From: 34-65-8 sp963529855
GTDB lineage: Bacteria; Pseudomonadota; Alphaproteobacteria; Sphingomonadales; Sphingomonadaceae
Length of the DNA stretch: 64,000 nucleotides
Direction: 5' to 3'
Assembly (NCBI GenBank): GCA_963529855.1
Contig: CAURZK010000002.1
Coordinates: forward strand, 496,001 to 560,000
Positions 46,680 to 54,723 of the stretch are shown here, in pieces (position 1 is the stretch's first letter; each line of letters opens with the position of its first letter). The translations under genes and the position numbers were made by a program. Below the pieces are notes generated by a model. That model was not told where the DNA came from. It did not search any database and was given only the letters and a program-made list of their open reading frames with translations.

Positions 46680-47900
46680 ATGAACTACGACCAGATCTTC
46701 GACCAGGCGATCGATCGCCTCCACGCCGAAGGCCGTTACCGCGTGTTCATCGACATTCTGCGCAACAAGGGCGCGTTCCCCAACGCGCGCTGCTTTGCCG
46801 GGCATAACGGGCCCAAGCCGATCACCGTTTGGTGTTCCAACGATTACCTCGCGATGGGCCAGCACCCCAAGGTCATTTCCGCGATGGAAGAAGCGCTGCA
46901 CGATGTCGGGGCGGGTTCCGGCGGCACGCGCAATATCGGCGGCAATACCCACCTCCATGTCGAGCTGGAACGGGAACTGGCCGATCTGCACGGCAAGAAT
47001 TCCGCGCTGTTGTTCACCAGTGGCTACGTGTCCAACGACGCGACGCTTTCCACGCTGGGCAAGCTGCTGCCGGGCTGCGTGATCTTCTCCGATGAACTGA
47101 ACCACGCCAGCATGATCGCCGGCATCCGCAATTCCGGATGCGAAAAGCGGGTGTTCCGCCACAACGACCTCGACCATCTCGAGGAACTGCTGGCCGCCGA
47201 AGACCCGGCAACGCCGAAGCTGATCGCGTTCGAAAGCGTTTATTCGATGGACGGCGACGTCGCGCCGATTCACGCCATCTGCGACCTGGCCGACAAGTAC
47301 AACGCGCTCACCTATATCGATGAAGTTCACGCGGTCGGGATGTACGGCGCGCACGGCGGCGGCATCTCCGAACGCGATGATGCCGCGCACCGGATCGACA
47401 TCATCGAAGGGACGCTGGGCAAGGCGTTCGGCGTGATGGGCGGTTACATCGCCGCCGACAGCCGCATCGTCGACTGCATCCGCAGCTATGCGCCCGGCTT
47501 CATCTTCACGACCTCGCTCAGCCCGGTGCTGGTCGCGGGCGTGCTCGCAGCGGTGAAGCACCTCAAGAGCTCGAGCGAGGAACGCGATGCGCAGCAGGCC
47601 GCCGCTGCCGCGCTGAAGGCGAAGTTCGCTGCCGCGGGGCTGCCGGTAATGCAGAGCGTCACGCACATCGTACCGCTGATGGTGGGGGATCCGGTTCGCG
47701 CCAAGAAGATCAGCGACATCCTGCTCGCCGAATACGGCGCTTACGTTCAGCCGATCAACTTCCCGACCGTTCCGCGCGGTACCGAGCGGCTGCGCTTCAC
47801 CCCGGGCCCTGCCCATACCGACGCGATGATGGACGAATTGACCGCCGCATTGGTCGAAATCTGGGACCGGCTCGAACTGGAACTGCGCCAGGCCGCGTGA
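46680..47900 (+). CDS. hemA: 5-aminolevulinate synthase
   Basis: 406 residues, typical for ALAS. PLP-binding lysine K248 in EGTLGKAFGVMGG; VWCSNDYLAMGQHP, GSGGTRNIGGNTHLHVELE and FTSGYVSNDATLSTLGK are strong ALAS landmarks. It condenses glycine with succinyl-CoA, so it uses the product of the propionyl-CoA unit elsewhere in the window. It marks the C4 haem route of alphaproteobacteria. Start MNYDQIFDQAIDRL is the usual N-terminus. Confidence 0.97.
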   Translation: MNYDQIFDQAIDRLHAEGRYRVFIDILRNKGAFPNARCFAGHNGPKPITVWCSNDYLAMGQHPKVISAMEEALHDVGAGSGGTRNIGGNTHLHVELERELADLHGKNSALLFTSGYVSNDATLSTLGKLLPGCVIFSDELNHASMIAGIRNSGCEKRVFRHNDLDHLEELLAAEDPATPKLIAFESVYSMDGDVAPIHAICDLADKYNALTYIDEVHAVGMYGAHGGGISERDDAAHRIDIIEGTLGKAFGVMGGYIAADSRIVDCIRSYAPGFIFTTSLSPVLVAGVLAAVKHLKSSSEERDAQQAAAAALKAKFAAAGLPVMQSVTHIVPLMVGDPVRAKKISDILLAEYGAYVQPINFPTVPRGTERLRFTPGPAHTDAMMDELTAALVEIWDRLELELRQAA

Positions 47901-47944
47901 AGTTAGCGTAAATTAAACCATCGTGGCCGCATAAAAGCGGCACC

Positions 47945-50140
47945 ATGGCGCTCAGCTTCCTCAAGGGCCGCAGGACCGTCGAGCCTGCACCCGACCCGGC
48001 CCCCGTTGCCACCCCCGCGACGGACCTGCGCGCGCGCGTGCTCGATGATTTCGATCGCACCGGCATCGCCTGGATCTGGGCGACCGACGACGAAGGCAAG
48101 CTGATCTACCTTTCGGACAAGGCGGTCGGCACGCTGGGCGAAAGCGCAGGTGCCCTGACCGGACAGCCGCTCGAACAGGTGTTCGAAATCGACGAGGAAA
48201 CCGCCAGCGACAACGGCGGCCGATCGCTGACGTTCCAGTTGAAAGCGCGCAAACCCATTCGCGAACAGGTGGTCCGGTTCGCCTTCGGCAAGGCGCCCGA
48301 GGATACGCGCCAGACGTGGTGGTGTCTGTCCGGATACCCGGTGCGCGACAAGGCGGGCGAGTTCGTCGGCTATCGCGGCAGCGCGAAGGACGTCACGATC
48401 GAATACGAGCGGCAGATGGCGGATTCGCGCCTGGCCGATTTCGATTCGCTCACCGGTCTCGCCAACCGTCACAATCTCAACCGCGCGCTCGACAGCACGC
48501 TGGCGGCGTTCAGGACATCGGGCCGCGCGGTCGCGCTGATGATGCTCGACCTCGACAAGTTCAAGCACGTGAACGACACGCTGGGCCACCAGGCGGGCGA
48601 TGCCCTGTTGGTCCAGGTTGCCGAGCGGCTGACCCGGATCGTGGGCGAACGCGGCAAGGTCGCCCGATTGGGCGGCGATGAATTCCAGGTCATGCTGCTG
48701 GACGAGGAAGATCGCGGCAAGCTGGGCGAACTGGCCGACAAGATCATCCAGATCCTTTCGCAGCCCTACCCGCTGGAAGATGACAAGCGCGCCATCATCG
48801 GCGCATCGGTCGGCATCGCGATCGCACCCTTCGACGGCGACGACCGCGAGAAACTGATCCGCAGTGCCGACCTTGCGCTCTACGCTTCGAAGAATGGCGG
48901 ACGCGGCCAGTTCCGGTTCTATTCCAGCGACCTCAAAAACGAGGAAGAGGTCCGCCAGCAGATGCTGGATGACCTGCGCACCGCGCTGACCGAAGGCCAG
49001 CTGACGATGCACTACCAGCCCGTCGTCTCGATCGAGAGCGGCGCGGTAGTCTGCCTCGAGGCGCTGATGCGCTGGGAACATCCCGAGCGCGGCTTCATCA
49101 GCCCCGGCGCTTTCATTCCGGTCGCTGAGGAAAGCGACCTCATCAATACGCTGGGCGAATGGGCATTGCGCCAAGCCTGCGATGCAGCGCTCAAATGGCC
49201 GCAAAGCGTCCGCGTGGCCGTCAACGTTTCCGCCAACCAGTTCGTCAACCCAGCCTTTCCCGGCGTCGTCACCAATGTCCTCGCGACGAGCGGCCTGGCA
49301 CCCGACCGGCTCGAACTGGAACTTACCGAGAGTATCTTCGTCGGCGACAACGAAACGACCGAGCGAATCTTCGCCACCCTGAAGGGGATCGGCGTGCGCC
49401 TGGCGCTCGACGATTTCGGCACGGGATATTCCTCGCTCAGCTATTTGCGCGCGGCACCTTTCGACAAGATCAAGGTCGACCGCAGTTTCGTCGTTTCGTG
49501 CACCCAGACCGACAAGAACAGCGCCAAGATCATCGCCGCCATCGTGGGCCTGTCGAACGCGCTGGGCATGGAAACCACGGTCGAAGGGGTCGAGGCGTTC
49601 GACCAGCTGGAGGTCGTCCGCGACAAGGGCGCCAAGCTGGTCCAGGGCTATCTCTACGCCCGGCCCATGCCCGAGGCTGCCGTGCTGGAACAGTTCGCCA
49701 AAGGCGCGTTCAAGCTCGAACCCGACGGCCCTGAGAAATTCCGGCCCGACCGGCGTTCGGTTTTCCGCCGGATCGGCGCGATCCACGAGGATTATTATTA
49801 CAACGCCGTCATGCGCGACATTTCGCGAACAGGCGCGGGTATCGCCGGGCTGGTCGGTGTTCCCCTGGGAACAGAGCTGGTTCTGGACCTTGGCGAAGGC
49901 CAGCTCGCCGTCTGCACCGTGATCTACAGCTATGGCGACGAGATCGGGGTGGAATTCGAAACACCGATGGTCAGCGACGGGGCCGGCGGCCTGTGCACGC
50001 GGCACAGGATCTCGCCCTACACCATCGCGGCAGCCGGCCTGCCCAAGAAACCGGGCACGGCCGGGCCGACCGAAGGCAAGCGTGACCAGTCGCGCCCGCA
50101 TTTCCTCGAAGTCGTGCCGGGCACCGCCCCGCTCGACTGA
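47945..50140 (+). CDS. PAS-GGDEF-EAL-PilZ cyclic-di-GMP protein
   Basis: 731 residues. Order: variable N-terminus, PAS-like domain (about 25-155, GIAWIWATDDEGKLIYLS), GGDEF domain with the intact motif GGDEF near residue 243, EAL domain with EALMRW near 372, DDFGTGYSSLSYLR near 488 and EGVEAF, then a C-terminal PilZ-type segment with RRSVFRR and DISRTG around 600-630. All catalytic signatures look intact, so it may make, degrade and bind cyclic di-GMP. Predicted cytosolic with no membrane span. The start lacks a clear Shine-Dalgarno site, and a 5-bp hairpin (47926-47941) ends just before the ATG. Confidence 0.93.
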   Translation: MALSFLKGRRTVEPAPDPAPVATPATDLRARVLDDFDRTGIAWIWATDDEGKLIYLSDKAVGTLGESAGALTGQPLEQVFEIDEETASDNGGRSLTFQLKARKPIREQVVRFAFGKAPEDTRQTWWCLSGYPVRDKAGEFVGYRGSAKDVTIEYERQMADSRLADFDSLTGLANRHNLNRALDSTLAAFRTSGRAVALMMLDLDKFKHVNDTLGHQAGDALLVQVAERLTRIVGERGKVARLGGDEFQVMLLDEEDRGKLGELADKIIQILSQPYPLEDDKRAIIGASVGIAIAPFDGDDREKLIRSADLALYASKNGGRGQFRFYSSDLKNEEEVRQQMLDDLRTALTEGQLTMHYQPVVSIESGAVVCLEALMRWEHPERGFISPGAFIPVAEESDLINTLGEWALRQACDAALKWPQSVRVAVNVSANQFVNPAFPGVVTNVLATSGLAPDRLELELTESIFVGDNETTERIFATLKGIGVRLALDDFGTGYSSLSYLRAAPFDKIKVDRSFVVSCTQTDKNSAKIIAAIVGLSNALGMETTVEGVEAFDQLEVVRDKGAKLVQGYLYARPMPEAAVLEQFAKGAFKLEPDGPEKFRPDRRSVFRRIGAIHEDYYYNAVMRDISRTGAGIAGLVGVPLGTELVLDLGEGQLAVCTVIYSYGDEIGVEFETPMVSDGAGGLCTRHRISPYTIAAAGLPKKPGTAGPTEGKRDQSRPHFLEVVPGTAPLD

Positions 50141-50177
50141 TCGCCCCTCGACCACGCTGCGCGAATTGCTATGCCAA

Positions 50178-50195
50178 CCCTACCAATTGGGAGGG
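50178..50195 (+). promoter_or_regulatory. Palindrome covering the nitroreductase ribosome-binding site
   Basis: CCCTACCAATTGGGAGGG is an 18-bp inverted repeat with one mismatched pair. Its right arm is the Shine-Dalgarno sequence GGGAGGG, five bases before the ATG at 50201. As RNA, seven-position arms around an AATT loop would hide the ribosome-binding site; as DNA it could be an operator. Confidence 0.55.
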
Positions 50196-50200
50196 AATGC

Positions 50201-50890
50201 ATGACCGGGCCGGTGACCACTTATGATGATGTCGTGCGCAGCCGGCGCAGCATTCGCGGCTTCCTCGATCGGCCGGTGCCGCAACAGCTGATTGCCGAAG
50301 TGCTCGAACTTGCGATGCGGGCGCCATCCAGCTTCAACAACCAGTGCTGGAATTTCACCGTCGTCACCGGCGCGCCGCTCGATGCCATCCGCCGGGGCAA
50401 TACCGAGGGCATACTTTCCGGTCAGCCCGACAGCCGGGAGTTTCGCCGGTTCGATACGGTGCCCGATCTTCACCGCGGCCGGCAGATCGCCATTGCCAAG
50501 CAGTTGTTCGGCGCCATGGGGATCGAGCGGGACGACAAGGAAGGGCGGCAGGACTGGGTCCTGCGCGGTTTCCGGCAATTCGATGCGCCCGTCTCGATCG
50601 TCATCACGTACGATCGCGTCTTGCTGGGCAGCGACATCGCCCCATTCGATTGCGGCGCGGTGACCAATGCGCTGGTCAACGCCGCGTGGTCGCGCGGGCT
50701 TGGCTGCGTGATCAACTCGCAAGGCATCATGCAGTCGCCCGTCGTGCGCGAACATGCGGGCATTCCCGACGATCAGGTCATCATGATCTGCGTGGCGATG
50801 GGCTGGCCCGACCACGACTTCCCCGCCAATGCGGTCGTTTCCGAACGCAAGGGCGTGGAAGAAGCGGTCCGGTTCGTCGGATTCGACTGA
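50201..50890 (+). CDS. Nitroreductase family protein
   Basis: 229 residues from ATG 50201, chosen for the strong GGGAGGG site. The FMN-binding N-terminus VRSRRSIRGFLDRPVPQQL and RAPSSFNNQCWNFTVV, and the C-terminal VTNALVNAAWSRGLGCVI and CVAMGWPDHDFPAN fit the oxygen-insensitive nitroreductase/NADH dehydrogenase family. Substrate unknown; quinones, nitroaromatics and enones are usual. Preceded by a palindrome over its translation start. Its stop abuts the converging ornithine decarboxylase stop with no gap. Confidence 0.9.
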   Translation: MTGPVTTYDDVVRSRRSIRGFLDRPVPQQLIAEVLELAMRAPSSFNNQCWNFTVVTGAPLDAIRRGNTEGILSGQPDSREFRRFDTVPDLHRGRQIAIAKQLFGAMGIERDDKEGRQDWVLRGFRQFDAPVSIVITYDRVLLGSDIAPFDCGAVTNALVNAAWSRGLGCVINSQGIMQSPVVREHAGIPDDQVIMICVAMGWPDHDFPANAVVSERKGVEEAVRFVGFD

Positions 50891-52093
50891 TCAGCGCAGG
50901 CTCACGACGTTGTCCTTGGCCGGCAGTTCGCGGCGGCCGCGATAGAGGCTGGCCATCGGCTCGTCCTCCACCACGATCTGCTGCGCATTGCCGAAGCCGT
51001 TGAAGCCGGTCTTCATCGCCGCGCCATAGGCGCCGAGCATGCCGATCTCGATATAGTCGCCTGCCTGGATGTCGCCCGGCAGCATGAAGGGGCCCTTCAT
51101 GTAATCGGCATCGTCGCAGGTCGGCCCGTAGAAGGCGAATTCCTGCCCGGCATCGCGCAGGTCGTCTTCCAGCGCGGCAACCGGAAAACGCCAGTCGACG
51201 TGCGCCGCATCGTAGAGCGCGCCATAGGCGCCGTCGTTGATGTAGAGCTCGTCACCGCGGCGCTTCTCGATCCGCACGATCAGCGAGGAATATTCCGCGC
51301 ACAGCGCACGGCCGGGCTCGCACCACAGTTCCGCGTTGTAGGCGATCGGCAGGGCTTCGAAGTGGCGGCTGATGACACCGAAGTAATCTTCCAGCGGCGG
51401 CGGCTCCATGCCCGGATAAACCGAGGGGAAGCCCCCGCCGACATCGACCACGTCGATCACCACGCCAGCTTCGGCCACCGCGGCACGCACGCGCTCCAGC
51501 GCCTGGACATAGGCGAACGGGGTCATCGCCTGGCTGCCCACGTGGAAGCAAACGCCCAGCCAGTCGCAATGCTGGCGCGTGGTCTGGAGCAGGCCGGCCG
51601 CATCGGCGAGATCGACGCCGAATTTCGACGCGAGGCTGAGCTCCGAATATTCGCTCGACACGCGCATCCGCACCAGCAGGCGCAGGTCGGTTGCCGCCTC
51701 GCCTTCACCATCGGTGGTGGCGTCGACGATCTTCTCCAGCTCCTCGATCGTGTCGAGGCTGAAGGTGCGCACGCCGTGGTCGAAATACGCTTCCGCGATT
51801 GCGCGCGGCGTCTTGACCGGATGCATGAAGCACAGCGTCGCATCGGGCAGCGTGGCGCGAACCAGGCGCACCTCTGCGATCGAGGCGACGTCGTAATGCG
51901 AAACCCCGTTGTCCCACAGGACCTGGAGCAGGTCGGGCGAAGGGTTCGCCTTCACGGCATAGAGCGACTTGCCCGGAAACTTCTCGACGAAGAAACGGGC
52001 AGCGCGCGCCGCAGCATGCGGGCGGTTGAGGATTACCGGCTCGTCCGGCGCGAGGGCGCGAACTACAGACCGTGCGTCAGGATGGATGTGCAA
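50891..52093 (-). CDS. Ornithine/lysine decarboxylase, alanine-racemase fold (type III)
   Basis: 400 residues from TTG 52093, the only usable start; GGGGG precedes it. PLP lysine K48 in SLYAVKANP; FHVGSQ, DVGGGFPSVYPG, EPGRALCAE and GPTCDDADYM (substrate-contacting Cys/Asp) and the C-terminal GAYGAAMKTGFNGFG place it with eukaryote-type ODCs. It makes putrescine from ornithine, possibly cadaverine from lysine. It supplies the diamine for the two polyamine genes upstream. The leader region has a 9-bp inverted repeat. Confidence 0.93.
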   Translation of the reverse strand: MHIHPDARSVVRALAPDEPVILNRPHAAARAARFFVEKFPGKSLYAVKANPSPDLLQVLWDNGVSHYDVASIAEVRLVRATLPDATLCFMHPVKTPRAIAEAYFDHGVRTFSLDTIEELEKIVDATTDGEGEAATDLRLLVRMRVSSEYSELSLASKFGVDLADAAGLLQTTRQHCDWLGVCFHVGSQAMTPFAYVQALERVRAAVAEAGVVIDVVDVGGGFPSVYPGMEPPPLEDYFGVISRHFEALPIAYNAELWCEPGRALCAEYSSLIVRIEKRRGDELYINDGAYGALYDAAHVDWRFPVAALEDDLRDAGQEFAFYGPTCDDADYMKGPFMLPGDIQAGDYIEIGMLGAYGAAMKTGFNGFGNAQQIVVEDEPMASLYRGRRELPAKDNVVSLR

Positions 52094-52131
52094 CTCAAGG
52101 GACCCCCAAACATAAGTTTGAACGTGGCAGC

Positions 52132-52198
52132 CTTGCGGTTTGGAAGTCCCCTTGGGGCTGCGGGGTGCGCCTATAAGACGCGCGGCGTGAACCGCAAG
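52132..52198 (-). promoter_or_regulatory. Candidate structured leader or promoter of ornithine decarboxylase
   Basis: CTTGCGGTT (52132-52140) and AACCGCAAG (52190-52198) form a perfect 9-bp closing stem that encloses two smaller inverted repeats (CCCC/GGGG near 52148-52157 and GCGC/GCGC at 52167-52183). On the minus strand a TTGCGG / TTATAG pair with about 15 bases between could also be a promoter in the same DNA. The two readings cannot be separated here. Confidence 0.4.
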
Positions 52199-52231
52199 TG
52201 AAAATTACCCCCCGTTTTCGCAAGCGCACGA

Positions 52232-52267
52232 GGGACGCGCCGAGCCTTTGCCGGGACGAGCCGAGCC
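52232..52267. repeat. 15-bp direct repeat after the carboxynorspermidine decarboxylase gene
   Basis: GGGACGCGCCGAGCC (52232-52246) and GGGACGAGCCGAGCC (52253-52267) differ at one base and are 21 bases apart. They end one base before the nspC stop codon. No function is evident; the intergenic stretch 52094-52267 holds no gene I can support. Confidence 0.6.
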
Positions 52268-53440
52268 TCAACTCAGCCGGTCGCGGAAATCCTCGTAGCC
52301 GAAGCTTTTCACCTGCTCGAGCGCGTCGCTTTCGCTGTCCCACAGCCATATGCTCGGAAGCTGCACACCATTGAAAGTGTTGGTTTTTACCATCGAGTAA
52401 TGCGCCTGGTCGAGGAATGCGAACCGTTGGCCCGGCTCGCAGGCGACTGGCAGGCGGTAATCGCCGATGACGTCCCCGGCGAGGCAGGAGGGGCCGCCGA
52501 GGCGCACCGCCTCACCTTCGTCCAGCTCGCCCAGCATGGCCGGGCGATAGGGTGCCTCGATCACGTCGGGCATGTGGCAGGTCGCGGAAACGTCGGTGAT
52601 GGCAACGGGAAGCCCGTTCCAGTGCGAATCGAGCACCGTGCCGACAAGGATGCCCGCGTCGAGGGCGACCGCCTCGCCCGGTTCGAGATAGATCTCGGCG
52701 TCCGTGTCTTCCTTCGCGTCGCGCAGGAATTCGATCAGTTCCTCGCGCTGGTAATCGGCGCGGGTGATGTGGTGGCCGCCGCCCATGTTGATCCACTTGA
52801 GATCGCCGAACCAGGGCTCGATCGCGTCGAAAACCTTGTCCCAGGTTTCGCGCAGCGGCTCGAAATCCTGCTCGCACAGGTTGTGGAAGTGGATGCCGTC
52901 GACCTGCTCCATGATCTCCGGCGTCAGCTGGTCCAGCGGGAAGCCGAGGCGGCTGCCGGGGCTCGACGGGTCGTAACGCGGCACTTCGCCGCACGGGTTC
53001 TGCGGATTGATCCGCAGGCCGACGTCGAAATCCTGCCCTGCGGCACGCGCCGCGTCGAGAATCGCGCGGGCACGCTCAAGCTGGCCGGGCGAATTGAAGA
53101 TGACGTGGTCCGACAGACGGCAGACCTCTTCCAGCTCGTCCGGTTTGTAGGCGGCGGAGTAGGTCGCGATCTCTCCGTCGTAGAATTCCGCCGCCAGCCG
53201 CGCTTCCCACAGGCCGCTGGTGCAAACGCCATCCAGATATTCGCCGATGATCGGTGCGACCGACCACATGCTGAAGGCCTTCAGTGCGGCCAGCACCTTG
53301 ATGTCCGCCGCGTCGCGCACATCGGCCAGCACCTGCAGGTTCGCCCGCAACCGCGCTGCGTCAACGACGAACGCGGGGCTGTCGACCCGGTGAAGATCAA
53401 ACCGGGCAAACGCTCCCGGATCGCCAGCTCTCGTTTCCAT
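52268..53440 (-). CDS. nspC: Carboxy(nor)spermidine decarboxylase
   Basis: 390 residues, alanine-racemase-fold PLP enzyme. PLP lysine K54 in VLAALKAFSMW, FHNLCEQDFEPL, NMGGGHHITR and the C-terminal YSMVKTNTFNGVQLPS are NspC landmarks. It decarboxylates carboxyspermidine or carboxynorspermidine to spermidine or norspermidine. It follows the dehydrogenase gene by nine bases and acts on its product. Confidence 0.95.
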   Translation of the reverse strand: METRAGDPGAFARFDLHRVDSPAFVVDAARLRANLQVLADVRDAADIKVLAALKAFSMWSVAPIIGEYLDGVCTSGLWEARLAAEFYDGEIATYSAAYKPDELEEVCRLSDHVIFNSPGQLERARAILDAARAAGQDFDVGLRINPQNPCGEVPRYDPSSPGSRLGFPLDQLTPEIMEQVDGIHFHNLCEQDFEPLRETWDKVFDAIEPWFGDLKWINMGGGHHITRADYQREELIEFLRDAKEDTDAEIYLEPGEAVALDAGILVGTVLDSHWNGLPVAITDVSATCHMPDVIEAPYRPAMLGELDEGEAVRLGGPSCLAGDVIGDYRLPVACEPGQRFAFLDQAHYSMVKTNTFNGVQLPSIWLWDSESDALEQVKSFGYEDFRDRLS

Positions 53441-53449
53441 GGCTGCGCG

Positions 53450-54670
53450 TCAGAACTCGACAGGGCCGTCCAGTTCGGCCACCTTCCATGGCAGACCATG
53501 CGCATTGAGCATGTCCATGAACGGATCGGGGTCGAACTGTTCTATGTTGAACACGCCCTTGTCCTGCCAATGTCCTTGGAGGATCATAGCAGATCCGATC
53601 ATCGCGGGTACGCCGGTGGTGTAGCTGACGGCCTGGTTGCCGGTTTCCTCGTAAGCATCTTCGTGATCGCAGATGTTGTTGAGGTAAAACGTCTTTTCGC
53701 CCGACCCGTCGAGTGCTTCACCGGTCGCGATCACGCCGATGTTGGTCTTGCCCTTGGTCTTGTCTCCAAGCGTCTCGGGCTTGGGTAGTACAGCGGCGAG
53801 GAACTGGAGCGGGATGATCTCCTTGCCCTGGTACGTGATCGGCTCGATGCTGGTCATGCCGACGTTCTGCAGCACGGTAAGGTGAGTGATGTACTGATCG
53901 CCGAAGGTCATCCAGAACCGCGCACGCTCCAGTTCGGGCACGAACTTGGCGAGGCTTTCCAGTTCTTCGTGATACATCAGGTACATGTTCTTGGGGCCCA
54001 CGCCCTCGAAATCGAACTCGACCTTGTTGGCCATCGCGGGCGTTTCGACCCACTGACCGTTTTCCCAATGTCGCGCTGGAGCGGTCACTTCGCGGATGTT
54101 GATTTCGGGATTGAAGTTGGTGGCAAAGTGCTGCCCGTGATCGCCGCCGTTGCAATCCAGAATGTCGAGCTGACGAATGGTTTTCAGCTTGTGCTTCTTG
54201 AGCCAAATCGTGAACACGCTGGTCACGCCCGGATCGAAGCCCGAACCGAGCAGCGCCATGATTCCGCGCTCCTTAAAGCGGTCATGGTAGGCCCACTGCC
54301 ACTTGTATTCGAACTTCGCCTCGTCCTTCGGCTCGTAGTTGGCGGTGTCGAGGTAGTCGACGCCCGCTTCCAGGCACGCGTCCATGATCGGCAGGTCCTG
54401 ATAGGGAAGCGCGAGATTGACAACGAGGCTGGGGTTCACCTTGCGGATCAGGTTGACCATCGCCGAAACTTCCTCAGCGTCGATTTCATAAGTCGCCACG
54501 TCCACACCGGTGCGCTGCTTGACGCTGGCGGCAATCGCGTCGCACTTCGATTTGGTGCGGCTGGCAAGGTGGATATCGCCGAAGATTTCCGGGTTGAACG
54601 CCATCTTGTGAACGCAAACCGAGCTGACGCCGCCCGCGCCGATGACCAGGACTGTCGACATGTTGTTCAT
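53450..54670 (-). CDS. Carboxy(nor)spermidine dehydrogenase (saccharopine dehydrogenase family)
   Basis: 406 residues. The N-terminal Rossmann motif VLVIGAGGVSSVCVHKMA and a later GSGFDPGVTSVFT are typical of saccharopine-dehydrogenase-like proteins. Conserved ILDCNGGDHG and KFEYKWQWAYHDRFKE-type segments fit carboxynorspermidine synthase (CANSDH). It joins aspartate-semialdehyde to putrescine or diaminopropane with NADPH. With the ODC and NspC genes it completes the alternative, decarboxylated-SAM-free route. Divergent from the dehydratase gene with 53 bases between. Confidence 0.94.
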   Translation of the reverse strand: MNNMSTVLVIGAGGVSSVCVHKMAFNPEIFGDIHLASRTKSKCDAIAASVKQRTGVDVATYEIDAEEVSAMVNLIRKVNPSLVVNLALPYQDLPIMDACLEAGVDYLDTANYEPKDEAKFEYKWQWAYHDRFKERGIMALLGSGFDPGVTSVFTIWLKKHKLKTIRQLDILDCNGGDHGQHFATNFNPEINIREVTAPARHWENGQWVETPAMANKVEFDFEGVGPKNMYLMYHEELESLAKFVPELERARFWMTFGDQYITHLTVLQNVGMTSIEPITYQGKEIIPLQFLAAVLPKPETLGDKTKGKTNIGVIATGEALDGSGEKTFYLNNICDHEDAYEETGNQAVSYTTGVPAMIGSAMILQGHWQDKGVFNIEQFDPDPFMDMLNAHGLPWKVAELDGPVEF

Positions 54671-54723
54671 TCTCCGAATTCGAATCTTGCGTGCCCCCTA
54701 GCGAAATGCGCTAGTCCCGCCAA

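Noticed and set aside
47926..47941. GCCGC-ATAAAA-GCGGC hairpin before the cyclic-di-GMP gene as a terminator for hemA
   Set aside because: The stem is only five pairs and no T run follows; it ends at the next start codon.
52063..52113. 16-codon upstream ORF over the ornithine decarboxylase start as a gene
   Set aside because: Too short to support on its own and without a ribosome-binding site; kept only as part of the leader hypothesis.
54698..54714. CTAGCG/CGCTAG inverted repeat before the dehydratase gene as a terminator or operator
   Set aside because: Six-pair stem with no T run in a 53-base divergent gap; could arise by chance.
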